A DNA stretch of 64,000 nucleotides, from the NCBI RefSeq assembly GCF_002093745.1, contig NZ_MTSB01000003.1, positions 248,001 to 312,000 on the forward strand. The letters run 5' to 3'. The notes beneath the pieces are model-generated. The model saw nothing but the letters and a program-made list of their open reading frames with translations. It did no database searches and was not told the DNA's origin. Positions 47,134 through 56,202 of this stretch are shown here, in pieces (positions within the stretch are counted from its first letter, which is position 1; every line of letters begins with the position of its first letter). The translations under genes were made by a program, and so were the position numbers. Source of the stretch: Pseudomonas graminis. Its GTDB lineage: Bacteria; Pseudomonadota; Gammaproteobacteria; Pseudomonadales; Pseudomonadaceae.

Positions 47134-49178
47134 ATACACCGGCTTTATTATCGGAGCGCTCGATCATTCTGGCTCCCAGGGGGCGAGATGGTCAGATCGC
47201 CCTGCGGATTCTGGACGAAGCAGGCTACCCCGCTACCATCGCCAGCGATCTTGATCACCTGGTCCGGGAGCTGAGCGCCGGAGCCGGCCTGGCAATCATC
47301 GCCGATGAAGCACTTCGCAATAGCAATCTCAACCCGTTGCTGGAGCTTCTGAGTCTTCAACCTGCGTGGTCCGACTTGCCCATCGTGCTGCTTACCCACC
47401 ACGCGGGCACCCATCATGTGCCCCCTGCCCGTCTGGGCAATCTGCTGGGTAATGTGACATTTCTGGAACGTCCCTTTCATCCGGCCACACTGGTGAGCCT
47501 GGTTGCCACGGCGGTCCGCGGTCGAAGGCGGCAATACGAAGCCCGCGCGCGCATGGAAGACCTTCACGAAAGTGAAGGACGCCTGCAAAACGCGCTGAAA
47601 GCCGGAAGACTAGGGTCATGGCAGCTTGAGGCGCAACAGCTCAAGCTCACCTGCTCGGCGATCACGAAGTCCCACTACGGTCGCGATGAGCAGAACGATT
47701 TCAGTTATGACGACTGGCTTGCCGCCGTCTATTTTGAAGACCAGCCCAGAATGCAATCGGCGCTGCAACGCAGCCTCGACACCGGCGTCGACTTCATTAT
47801 CGAGTACCGCAACGTCTGGCCGGACGGTTCCTTGAGCTGGGTGGATGTGCGGGCTCGCGCGATTCGTGGCAAAAACGGTCTGGTAGGTTCGCTGGCGGGC
47901 GTGACGTCGGACATTACCGAGCGCAAGCAGGCTGAATCGCAATTGCGCCGCCTGAACGAGACGCTTGAACAACAGGTCGAGGAACGCACCTCCCAGTTGC
48001 GCCACAAGGAAGAGATTCTTCGTCAGTCGCAAAAAATGGAAGCGGTCGGCCAGCTGACCGGCGGGATCGCTCACGACTTCAACAACATGCTGACCGGTAT
48101 CATCGGCAGTCTTGAATTGATCAGAAGACGCCTCGCCCGTGGACGCACCGAAGACCTGAACAGCCTGATCGATCTCGGCGTGACGTCGGCAAATCGCGCA
48201 GCGGCCCTTACCCACCGCCTGCTGGCCTTCTCACGGCGCCAGTCGCTGGATTCCAAGCCGGTCGAGATGAATCATCTGGTCAATGCGATGGATGAACTGC
48301 TGCAACGCAGCGTCAACGAAAGCATTCATTTGCAATTGCGTCTGGCAAATGACCTGTGGACCGCCGAAGCCGACCCCAACCAGCTGGAAAACGCTTTGCT
48401 CAATCTGGTCCTCAACGCCCGCGATGCCTTGCCGGACGGCGGCACGCTGGTGGTCGAGACTTTCAACCAGCAACTGGACAAGTCCTTCACCAATGCCCAC
48501 GAAAACCTGCTGCCAGGTGACTACGTGGTCCTTAGCGTCAGCGACAATGGTTGTGGTATGCCTGAGGCGGTGATCAATAGAGCATTCGATCCGTTTTTCA
48601 CCACCAAGCCCATTGGCCAAGGCACCGGGCTTGGCTTGTCGATGATCTACGGCTTCAGCAAACAGTCGCATGGTCATGTATCGATCAGCAGCGAAGTCGG
48701 TCGCGGCACGACCGTGCAACTGTACCTGCCGCGCTTTCAGGGCGCTTCGAACGAGGTCGAACAGAGCTTTCAAAGTAACGCCGTCTGCGCTGAAGATGGC
48801 GAGACGGTACTGATTGTCGAAGATGATCCCGCCGTCCGTGCCTTGGTCAGTGAGGTGCTCAGCGAACTGGGTTATACCTTCTTCGAGGCCAGCGAAGCGA
48901 AGGGGGCCGTGCCGATCCTGGAATCAGGTCAGCGAATCGATCTGCTGATCAGCGACGTGGGCTTGCCCGGCATGAACGGCAGGCAACTGGCGGACATCGC
49001 AAGGCAGTTGCGGCCGGAACTCAAAGTCCTGTTCATTACCGGCTATGCGGAACATGCGGCTGTGCGCGCAGGCTTTCTGGAAACCGGCATGCAGCTTATT
49101 ACCAAGCCCTTCGCCTTCGATCACTTGACCTCGAAAGTCCGTGAAATGATCGAGTCCAGAGACACGATCAGGGCCTGA
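47130..49178 (+). CDS. Hybrid sensor histidine kinase with degenerate N-terminal receiver and PAS domain
   Basis: A 682-residue cytosolic kinase starting at GTG overlapping the KaiC stop. In order: an N-terminal receiver-like domain (about 10-110, SIILAPRGRDGQIALRILDEAGY to FLERPFHPATLVSLV) that lacks the usual acidic pair at the first strand; a short coiled coil; a PAS fold (about 150-265, GRLGSWQLEAQQLKLTCS, YRNVWPDGSLSWVDVRARAI); the HisKA region with the phospho-accepting His in GGIAHDFNNMLTGIIGSLEL; an HATPase_c domain (DNGCGMPEAVINRAFDPFFTTKPIGQGTGLGL); and a C-terminal receiver with ETVLIVEDDPAVRAL, SDVGLPGMNG (phospho-Asp) and KPFAFDHL. It has no membrane segment. Pairing with KaiC suggests it reads or is read by that ATPase. 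Confidence 0.92.
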   Translation: MNTPALLSERSIILAPRGRDGQIALRILDEAGYPATIASDLDHLVRELSAGAGLAIIADEALRNSNLNPLLELLSLQPAWSDLPIVLLTHHAGTHHVPPARLGNLLGNVTFLERPFHPATLVSLVATAVRGRRRQYEARARMEDLHESEGRLQNALKAGRLGSWQLEAQQLKLTCSAITKSHYGRDEQNDFSYDDWLAAVYFEDQPRMQSALQRSLDTGVDFIIEYRNVWPDGSLSWVDVRARAIRGKNGLVGSLAGVTSDITERKQAESQLRRLNETLEQQVEERTSQLRHKEEILRQSQKMEAVGQLTGGIAHDFNNMLTGIIGSLELIRRRLARGRTEDLNSLIDLGVTSANRAAALTHRLLAFSRRQSLDSKPVEMNHLVNAMDELLQRSVNESIHLQLRLANDLWTAEADPNQLENALLNLVLNARDALPDGGTLVVETFNQQLDKSFTNAHENLLPGDYVVLSVSDNGCGMPEAVINRAFDPFFTTKPIGQGTGLGLSMIYGFSKQSHGHVSISSEVGRGTTVQLYLPRFQGASNEVEQSFQSNAVCAEDGETVLIVEDDPAVRALVSEVLSELGYTFFEASEAKGAVPILESGQRIDLLISDVGLPGMNGRQLADIARQLRPELKVLFITGYAEHAAVRAGFLETGMQLITKPFAFDHLTSKVREMIESRDTIRA

Positions 49179-49212
49179 CACGGCACAGCACGGTCGCCTG
49201 AGTACTCCCTTC

Positions 49213-49590
49213 TCAGGCCAGCAGCTTCTGGATCTGCGATTGCAGCGTTTCCATCGTGAAAGGCTTGGCCAGGATCGGCGCCTTCAGGGCAATCGGGCTG
49301 CCCGAATCGAGAATTTCCGCCGGATAGCCGCTGATGAAAATGACCTTCAGCTCAGGACGCAGCATCACGGCAGGCTCGGCGATCTGCACCCCAGACACAC
49401 CGCCCGGCAGCCGATAGTCAGTGATCATCAAATCAAGGTGTGGCTTGGTCGCCAGAATCTCGAACGCCTGCTCGCCGTTTTCGGCCTGCAGCACACGATA
49501 CCCCTCACCAGACAGATAGTCGGCCAGCAACATCAGGATAAGAGGTTCGTCTTCGACGATTAGTACGACGTTTTCTGCATCAGCGCTCAT
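49213..49590 (-). CDS. Single-domain response regulator (CheY-like)
   Basis: A 125-residue stand-alone receiver. ATG at 49590 (MSADAENVVLIVEDEPLILMLLADYL) is chosen; the longer frame starts MHAVVVMAA. Acidic residues near 13-15 and phospho-Asp58 in DLMITDYRLPGGVSG, with Thr/Ser and Lys of ILAKPFTMETL, complete the phosphotransfer site. It has no output domain, so it shuttles phosphate or binds a partner. It lies 113 bases past the REC-kinase on the same strand and is the last gene of the leftward signalling operon, converging on the KaiC-linked kinase with 34 bases between stops. Confidence 0.9.
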   Translation of the reverse strand: MSADAENVVLIVEDEPLILMLLADYLSGEGYRVLQAENGEQAFEILATKPHLDLMITDYRLPGGVSGVQIAEPAVMLRPELKVIFISGYPAEILDSGSPIALKAPILAKPFTMETLQSQIQKLLA

Positions 49591-49703
49591 TGAACTGCCT
49601 TCGATCTTATAGATAGCTGCCATTACGACCACGGCATGCATGGGAGGTTGCGCCCGCTTTTGATTAAACTTGATTGCCAGTGGCTATCACTTGCCACGGT
49701 GCC

Positions 49704-50885
49704 TCACAACGGCAGACAAATCCTGAAGGTCGATCCCTTGCCCTCCTCGCTTTCCACTTCGATACGACCGCCGTGGGCAATCACGATCTGTTCGGAAATG
49801 AACAGCCCCAAGCCAAGCCCGGCGACGACATGGCTGGTCGAAACCCGCTCGAATTGCTGAAAAATACGTTTCTGGTTTTCAGCCGTGATACCGATGCCCT
49901 GATCGCTGACCTCGATAAACGCCTCACCGTCCCTGCTGTACACAGCTACCTCAATGGGTTTGCGCGCGCCGTAGCGCAGGGCATTGGTCAAGAGATTGGC
50001 CACCACCTGCTCGATACGAAACTCGTCCCATACACCAATGACCGGCTCATCGGCAGACAGCGTGACGGAGGAACCGCCAGCCGCGATCTGAGCCGCGAAA
50101 CTTTCCAGCAATTGATTCAGCAGTTCACTCAGGTCAAACGGACTCGGCCTGATCGAGAGCTTGCCGGTACGGATTCTCGACACATCGAGCATGTCTTCGA
50201 TCAAGCGGATGAGGCTCTGGATCTGTCGCTCGTCGCGGTCCACCATCGCGCGCAGCTTTTCCATGGTGAACGCCGCTTCGTTGTCCTTGGCCAGGTGCAG
50301 TTTGCGCAACTGGGTTTCCAGAATCAGGCCGTTGAGGGGCGTACGCACTTCGTGGGAGACGATCGACATGAAGTCATCACGCATGCGAATGGCGTGCTCC
50401 AGCTCGCCCTGCGTCGACTGCAGACGCTTGAGCAGCACTTCCTGCTCCTGCCGACTGCGCTCGAGTTCTTCGACCTGCAGTTTCATGGCCTTGCGCTGAC
50501 GGTACAAATCGACAAACACATTGACCTTGCTCTTGACCGCATGAATATCCAGCGGCTTGTGCAGGAAGTCTACCGCCCCGCTTTCATAGCCCTTGAAGGC
50601 GTAATTCAGCTCGCGACCGGCCGCACTGACAAACACGATGGGGATGTTTTTGGTCTTTTCGGTGCTGCGCATCATTTCGGCCAGCTCGAAACCGTTCATG
50701 CCTGGCATCTGGACGTCGAGGATCGCCAGGGCAAACTCGTGCTGCAACAACAGCGACAACGCTTCATCCGCCGACAATGCCTTGTAGACCAGCCGATCCC
50801 CACGCTTGATCAGCGCTTCGAGGGCCAACAGGTTTTCCGGCAAATCATCCACAATGAGCAGTTTTGCCTGAATTTCACTTAACAT
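49704..50885 (-). CDS. REC-coiled coil-histidine kinase
   Basis: A 393-residue soluble protein whose order is receiver first, kinase second. Residues 1-125 form a receiver (KLLIVDDLPENLLALEALIK, phospho-Asp in ALAILDVQMPGMNGFELAEMMRS, KPLDIHAVKS). A coiled coil (LYRQRKAMKLQVEELERSRQEQEVLLKRLQSTQGELEHAI) leads to HisKA with His in FMSIVSHEVRTPLNGLILETQL, then HATPase (NLLTNALRYG, EVSDQGIGITAENQKRIFQQF, GLGLGLFISEQIVIAHGG). The N-terminal receiver likely gates the kinase after phosphate arrives from an upstream kinase. Its start overlaps the cheB stop by seven bases. Confidence 0.92.
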   Translation of the reverse strand: MLSEIQAKLLIVDDLPENLLALEALIKRGDRLVYKALSADEALSLLLQHEFALAILDVQMPGMNGFELAEMMRSTEKTKNIPIVFVSAAGRELNYAFKGYESGAVDFLHKPLDIHAVKSKVNVFVDLYRQRKAMKLQVEELERSRQEQEVLLKRLQSTQGELEHAIRMRDDFMSIVSHEVRTPLNGLILETQLRKLHLAKDNEAAFTMEKLRAMVDRDERQIQSLIRLIEDMLDVSRIRTGKLSIRPSPFDLSELLNQLLESFAAQIAAGGSSVTLSADEPVIGVWDEFRIEQVVANLLTNALRYGARKPIEVAVYSRDGEAFIEVSDQGIGITAENQKRIFQQFERVSTSHVVAGLGLGLFISEQIVIAHGGRIEVESEEGKGSTFRICLPL

Positions 50886-51493
50886 GCGGTTCGTTCCAGC
50901 TCGACCAGCAAGCGGCCAATATCGTTCAGGGAGAGAAGGTAATCCGGCGCATGCAGCGCCAGAGCCGCTTCCGGCATGGTCGATGCCCGGGCCTGCGAAG
51001 GATCCTGGATCACCGTGAAACCACCATAGCTCTTGATCTGCTTCAAACCGCGCGCCCCGTCATTATTGGCTCCTGTCAACAATATGCCCGCCAGCCTCGG
51101 GCCATAGGCGTCTGCAGCCGAATCGAACAGAATGTCGATACTGGGCCTTGAATAAAACACCCGGTCTTCCTGGCTCAATGACAGAGAAAGATCGGACTCC
51201 ACTGAAAGGTGATAACCCGAAGGCGCGAAGTACAGCGTGCCCGGCACGATATCTTCCTTGTCGTCAGCTTCCTTGACCGGGATAGACAGACGATTCTGAA
51301 AGACCTCGGCCAGTTGGCTGCGACGATCATCCGGCACATGCAAGACCGTCAGAATCGGCAGGCTGAAATGGGGTCGCAGCCCACTGAATATCTTCAGCAT
51401 GGCCTCTACCCCGCCTGCCGAGGCGCCCACCACAATGGCATCGACGACCGGCAGGTTGCTAAGGGGCGAGTCTTCAGCAAACGTGGTTTTCAT
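50879..51493 (-). CDS. CheB-type protein-glutamate methylesterase without receiver
   Basis: A 204-residue protein made only of the CheB catalytic domain. The Ser-His-Asp triad is visible as Ser25 in VVGASAGGVEAM, His52 in TVLHVPDDRRS and Asp in TGANNDGARGLKQIKSYGGFTVIQDPSQARASTMPEAAL. Canonical CheB carries a receiver that controls it; that part is absent. It sits between cheR and the REC-kinase with short overlaps. No chemoreceptor, CheA or CheW is present in the neighbourhood, so its substrate is probably not a conventional chemoreceptor, or its target lies elsewhere. Confidence 0.9.
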   Translation of the reverse strand: MKTTFAEDSPLSNLPVVDAIVVGASAGGVEAMLKIFSGLRPHFSLPILTVLHVPDDRRSQLAEVFQNRLSIPVKEADDKEDIVPGTLYFAPSGYHLSVESDLSLSLSQEDRVFYSRPSIDILFDSAADAYGPRLAGILLTGANNDGARGLKQIKSYGGFTVIQDPSQARASTMPEAALALHAPDYLLSLNDIGRLLVELERTAC

Positions 51494-52335
51494 AGTTTTC
51501 GGTAGATACGCTCGGGTTTTACCAACGTTTCAAACGCGTCGCCGTAGGCAGAAAAATCCAGGGTTTCCTTACTGCCCAACGCCAGAAAACCGCGATGGCA
51601 CAACGAGTCATGAAACAACCCGAACGCTCTGTCCTGCAGCTTTTTATTGAAGTATATCAAGACGTTGCGACAGGATATGAACTGGGTTTCGGAGAATACG
51701 CTATCGGTTGCCAGGCTGTGATCGGCAAACGTGACGTTCTCGCACAGGGTTTTGTCAAAAATCACATGATCATAGGCCGAGGTGTAGTAATCGGCGAAAT
51801 GGCGCTGCCCACCCGACTGGCGGTAGTTCTCGGTGTAGGTCCGCAGGTTGTCCATCGAGAAAATGCCCTGCTTGGCCTTTTCCAGCGAAGAGGGATTGAT
51901 GTCGGTCGCGTAAATGATCGTCCGTTCCAGCAACCCCTCTTCGCGCAGCAAAATGGCCGTGGAATAGACTTCTTCCCCGGTGCTGCAACCGGCTATCCAG
52001 ACCTTGATCGACGGGTAAGTGCGCAATACCGGCACGACTTCTTTGCGGATGGCCAGAAAGTGCAAGGGATCGCGGAACATTTCACTTACCGGGATCGTGA
52101 GTATCTGCAATAACTGCATGAACGCGGCCGGGTCGTGCAGCACCCGTTCCTGCAGCGCAGAAATGGTTGCACAGTCAAACTGGCGCAGCGCATGCACCAC
52201 CCGGCGCTTGATCGACGCGCCTGAATAGTCGCGAAAGTCGTAGCTGTATTTGAGGTAGATCGCCTCGATCAACAGCCGCAGCTCGATCTCCGCATTTCGG
52301 TCAAGGTGCATGATGCCGTCCACAGTGGTCATCAA
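51490..52335 (-). CDS. CheR-type methyltransferase
   Basis: A 281-residue AdoMet-dependent protein-glutamate methyltransferase of CheR type. Motifs in order: an N-terminal CheR helical domain (YSGASIKRRVVHALRQFDCATISALQERVLHD), PVSEMFRDPLHF, the SAM-binding WIAGCSTGEEVYSTAILLREEG, YATDINPSSLEKAKQGIF, and SCRNVLIYFNKKLQ. It lacks the extra TPR or PAS modules found in many CheR fusions. Four bases overlap the cheB start and 25 bases separate it from the large hybrid kinase upstream. In this context methylation may tune a sensor in the same operon, which is inference. Confidence 0.92.
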   Translation of the reverse strand: MMTTVDGIMHLDRNAEIELRLLIEAIYLKYSYDFRDYSGASIKRRVVHALRQFDCATISALQERVLHDPAAFMQLLQILTIPVSEMFRDPLHFLAIRKEVVPVLRTYPSIKVWIAGCSTGEEVYSTAILLREEGLLERTIIYATDINPSSLEKAKQGIFSMDNLRTYTENYRQSGGQRHFADYYTSAYDHVIFDKTLCENVTFADHSLATDSVFSETQFISCRNVLIYFNKKLQDRAFGLFHDSLCHRGFLALGSKETLDFSAYGDAFETLVKPERIYRKL

Positions 52336-52360
52336 GGGTGACCTTCCGGCGCGCAGTCAC

Positions 52361-55300
52361 TCAGATACGCTCCATCTTCGGCAACCAGACGCGGATCAGC
52401 GAAAACAGCCGGTCCAGATCAATCGGTTTGGCCAGATAATCATTTGAACCTGCTTGCAGACAGCGTTCCTGATCGTCCTTCATGGCCTTGGCCGTGACGG
52501 CAATGATCGGCAGTTTGCGCCAGCGCGGGTCCTTGCGAATCTCGATGGTCGCTTCGTAACCGTCCATTTCCGGCATCATCACGTCCATCAGCACCAGGTC
52601 GATGTCTTCGACCTCATTGAGCCGGGCAATTGCTTCCAGACCATTGCGCGCGATTTCCACCACCGCTCCTTTGTGTTCCAGCGCACTGGTCAGGGCAAAG
52701 ATATTCCGCACATCGTCATCGACCACCAGAATCTTGCGCGCCTCGAAGACCTTGTCACGGCTGCGTGCCGTCTTGAGCATTTTCTGACGCTCGTTGGACA
52801 GCTGCGACTCGACCTTGTGCAGGAACAACGTGACCTCGTCAAGCAAGCGCTCCGGTGAGCGCGCGCCCTTGATGATGATCGAGCGCGAATACTTCATCAG
52901 TTCGGCCTCTTCATCACGCGTCATGTTGCGCCCGGTGTAGACGATCACCGGCGGAAAGGCACAGATGTCTTCGGTGGACATGCGCTTGAGCAATTCATTG
53001 CCGAGCATGTCCGGCAACTTCAGGTCGATGATCATGCAGTCGTAAACATGATCACGCAGCAGGTCCAGCGCCTCTTGGGCGAAACCCACGGCGGTGATTT
53101 CGACGTCGTCGTCACCGATCAGGCGTGCAATGCTGTCGCGTTGCAACGCGTCGTCTTCGACCAGCAGGATGCGTTTGACCTTCTGGGTCAGCTTGGCTTC
53201 CAGCTTGGCAAATACATCCTTGAGTTCTTCACGGGTCGTCGGCTTCACGGCATAGCCGATTGCGCCCATGTGCAAAGCGGCCTCCTGACGGTCCTCGACG
53301 GAGATCACATGCACCGGAATATGGCGGGTCGGCGCCAGTTCCTTGAGGCGTTGCAGCACCGTCAGCCCGGAGTGGTCCGGCAGGCGCATGTCCAGCAGGA
53401 TCGCATCCGGCGTGTAACGCGCGGCAAGGTTGAAGCCTTCGTCCGCGGCATGCGCCACCAGGCAGTCATAACCCAGTTCGTGGGCCAGATCGAACAGGAT
53501 CTGGGCGAACCGCACTTCGTCTTCAATGACCAGAATACAGCGCCGCTCGAAGGGCGCCTTGTCGCGGTCATCGGCAAAGACGGCCACAGGCATCTCCACC
53601 GGCACGGGCTGTTGAGCAACAGGGGTTGCAGTGACCGGCAGTTGCGGCGCAGGAGCGGCATAGGCAACGACAGGCTCACTCCCCGGTTGCTGCGGACCCT
53701 GCTCGACATACTGCTCAGGCAGCACCAGCGTAAAGATACTGCCTTGGCCCGGCGCACTGGTCACGCTGATCGACCCACCCAGCAGCGCCGCGAGATCACG
53801 GGAGATCGACAGCCCCAGCCCGGTGCCGCCATAACGTCGGTTGGTGGTGCCATCGGCCTGACGGAAGGCCTCGAAAATCCCCTGCTGATGCTCCTCGGCA
53901 ATGCCGATACCCGAATCACGCACAGAGAACACGATACCCGCGCCCGGCTGGCGCGAGACGACCATGCTGACTGCACCGGCTTCGGTGAACTTGATCGCAT
54001 TGGACAGCAGGTTCTTGAGAATCTGCTCCAGACGCTGTCGGTCGGTGAACAGCATGGTCGGCGCACCCGCCTGGATGTCGACCGTAAACGCCAGCTTCTT
54101 CTCCGCAGCCAGCGGCTGGAACATGCTGCGCAAGCCTTCCACCAGACGCGACACGCTGCTGTTTTCCGGACGCACTTCAAGCTTGCCGGCTTCAACCTTG
54201 GAAATATCCAGAATGTCGTTGATCAGATTCAACAGGTCATTGCCCGCAGAATAGATCGACTCGGCAAATTTGACCTGTTCCGCCGTCAGGTTCTCGCTCG
54301 GGTTCTCGGCCAACAGTTTGGCCAGAATCAGCGAACTGTTGAGCGGTGTGCGCAGCTCATGGGACATGTTGGCCAGGAACTCGGATTTGTACTTGCTGGA
54401 CCGTTGCAGTTCGTCGGCCCGCGCCTGCAACTCGGCCTGAGCGATATTCAGCTCTTCGTTGTTGCGATCCAGCGCATCGCGCTGCTCGGCCAGCGCCTGG
54501 CTTTGCTCGGCCAGTTGCTGGTTGGTCTGCTCCAGTTCGACCTGCTGGGTTTCCAGGTGAGCCTGAGACTCCTTGAGGATACGCGACTGCTCCTCAAGCT
54601 CTTCGTTGGCGGTGCGCAGTTCTTCCTGCTGTACTTGCAGTTCTTCGTTGAGTTGCTGGGTTTCGGCCAGTACTTCCTGCAAACGCTGGCGGTAACGGGC
54701 AGCCTCAATCGAGGTGCCGATGTTGTCCGACACCAATTCCAGAAACTCCACATCCTGCTCAGTCAGGGGCCGCAGAAAGCCCAGCTCTATCACGCCATTG
54801 ACCTGATCGTCATTGCTGGTCGGAACCACCGTGATTGCACGGGGCGAACCTTCGCCCAGACCGGAAGCCACCTTGAGGTAATCGCCCGGCACTTCATTCA
54901 GGGTGATGATCCGGCCCTGCCGGGCAGCCTGCCCCACGACCCCTTCATCGCTGTGAATGGTCTGATTCTGCTCTTCCTGTTCGCGGGAAAAGCCGTAGGA
55001 CGCCACGCGGGTCAAGCCACCGTGGTCCTGCCTGATATAAACCGCTGCCACCGAAGCGCCCAGGTATCGAGTCAGAAACTGCAGGATATTGCGCCCCAGC
55101 ATGTTGAGCGTCAGTTGCCCCAACACCTGCTCGGCCAGTTCGCTTTGACCATTGCGCAACCAGGCAACTTTCTGCAAACGCTCGGCGTTGATTTCCTGCA
55201 ACCGGAGATTTTCGCTGTAGGTGGTCGACAGGGACAGCAAGTCCCGGCGGCCTATATACGCGAGAATGGCACTGACAATAATCACGAAGATCAGGTACAG

Positions 55301-55867
55301 GACGACGGAAAGAATAGTGCTGCGCGTGACCTCGGCATTGCGGGTCAGGCGAAGCTGCTGCTCCATCTCCACCGCCTGATCATATTCGGTGCGGATCTGA
55401 TCGGTGATTCGCTTGCCACGCCCGGCCAGTACAGGGGTCTGGAAGTCGCCGTTATTGCGCCGAAGATTGATCATGTCCTGGGCGAAAGCATTCCACTCCT
55501 GCTGCAGAGTAGACAGACGCCGGAACCGGTCGAGCTGTGTCGGATTGTCTTCCACCAGCGTCTTGAGCCCGTCCAGTTCGGCGAGCAGCAACGGCTTGGC
55601 AACTTCATAGGGGTCGAGAAAATGCTGGTCGCCCGTCAACAGAAAACCACGCATGCCGGTTTCCATGTCTATCGAAAGCTTCATGGAACGGTTGGTGTTG
55701 TTGATCACCCGATCTGTGTGCTCGACCCACTGTATGGCCGAGAGCAGGTAACTGATCAATAAAATGAAGAAAACCGCGCTCAGTACGCCGACGCCCAATG
55801 GCAAGCCAACGTTGCGCCCCAGTAATCTCCGAAAGCGCTGCTCATCAACGACAGACGTCCGATTCAT
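52361..55867 (-). CDS. Large hybrid histidine kinase: CHASE3-GAF-HisKA-HATPase-3xREC
   Basis: A 1168-residue membrane sensor and likely head of the operon. Order: TM1 (~20-45), a CHASE3 extracytoplasmic domain (~45-180, VINNTNRSMKLSIDMETGMRGFLLTGDQHFLDPYE), TM2 (~183-205), a GAF domain (~240-400, LGASVAAVYIRQDHGGLTRVASYGF), a long Gln/Glu-rich coiled coil, HisKA with His503 in ANMSHELRTPLNSS, HATPase (~610-730, RDSGIGIAEEHQQGIFEAFRQADGTTNRRYGGTGLGLSI), and three receivers with phospho-Asp in ILLDMRLPD, IIDLKLPD and VLMDVMMPEMDG. The kinase could pass phosphate among its own receivers and to the REC-kinase downstream. A leftward operon of five genes follows. Confidence 0.94.
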   Translation of the reverse strand: MNRTSVVDEQRFRRLLGRNVGLPLGVGVLSAVFFILLISYLLSAIQWVEHTDRVINNTNRSMKLSIDMETGMRGFLLTGDQHFLDPYEVAKPLLLAELDGLKTLVEDNPTQLDRFRRLSTLQQEWNAFAQDMINLRRNNGDFQTPVLAGRGKRITDQIRTEYDQAVEMEQQLRLTRNAEVTRSTILSVVLYLIFVIIVSAILAYIGRRDLLSLSTTYSENLRLQEINAERLQKVAWLRNGQSELAEQVLGQLTLNMLGRNILQFLTRYLGASVAAVYIRQDHGGLTRVASYGFSREQEEQNQTIHSDEGVVGQAARQGRIITLNEVPGDYLKVASGLGEGSPRAITVVPTSNDDQVNGVIELGFLRPLTEQDVEFLELVSDNIGTSIEAARYRQRLQEVLAETQQLNEELQVQQEELRTANEELEEQSRILKESQAHLETQQVELEQTNQQLAEQSQALAEQRDALDRNNEELNIAQAELQARADELQRSSKYKSEFLANMSHELRTPLNSSLILAKLLAENPSENLTAEQVKFAESIYSAGNDLLNLINDILDISKVEAGKLEVRPENSSVSRLVEGLRSMFQPLAAEKKLAFTVDIQAGAPTMLFTDRQRLEQILKNLLSNAIKFTEAGAVSMVVSRQPGAGIVFSVRDSGIGIAEEHQQGIFEAFRQADGTTNRRYGGTGLGLSISRDLAALLGGSISVTSAPGQGSIFTLVLPEQYVEQGPQQPGSEPVVAYAAPAPQLPVTATPVAQQPVPVEMPVAVFADDRDKAPFERRCILVIEDEVRFAQILFDLAHELGYDCLVAHAADEGFNLAARYTPDAILLDMRLPDHSGLTVLQRLKELAPTRHIPVHVISVEDRQEAALHMGAIGYAVKPTTREELKDVFAKLEAKLTQKVKRILLVEDDALQRDSIARLIGDDDVEITAVGFAQEALDLLRDHVYDCMIIDLKLPDMLGNELLKRMSTEDICAFPPVIVYTGRNMTRDEEAELMKYSRSIIIKGARSPERLLDEVTLFLHKVESQLSNERQKMLKTARSRDKVFEARKILVVDDDVRNIFALTSALEHKGAVVEIARNGLEAIARLNEVEDIDLVLMDVMMPEMDGYEATIEIRKDPRWRKLPIIAVTAKAMKDDQERCLQAGSNDYLAKPIDLDRLFSLIRVWLPKMERI

Positions 55868-56202
55868 TAAATATCCCTGACGAATGGATCAAAACCACAG
55901 AGTTTGCCGTAAAGCGGCGAAAAACACTCTTATTTCTGACATAGAGGATTGAAATTTCTCACATAAATCGGCGATAAGCTCGCGTGAAAACTGTGTGTCG
56001 GGCAATTCTGGCGTGAATCGATACCCTGAACACGGGTTTGCCCGGAAATTGAACTTCTACCCGCTTTTTATTTACTGATGCATAAGCGGTATGAGTAGCG
56101 GACTGAACGGGCTCGGGTATGCTGGTCCGACATATCAAGATGCCTGATACCCTGTTTCATTTGTTTTGTTACCTTTTCAGCTTTCTTTTTAAGGAGTCAA
56201 CC
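55868..56202. promoter_or_regulatory. Divergent intergenic region with an AlgU-like promoter
   Basis: About 335 bases separate the large kinase from the divergent response regulator. GAACTT (56051-56056) and ACTGA (56074-56078) with a 17-base spacer resemble an AlgU (envelope-stress sigma) promoter reading toward the regulator. I see no gene. The T-rich stretch 56156-56190 precedes AAGGAG. Confidence 0.35.

Noticed and set aside
53048..55762. 904-codon plus-strand open frame opposite the large hybrid kinase
   Set aside because: It is the high-GC shadow of an obvious kinase; its translation is rich in Arg, Gln and His with no domain pattern.
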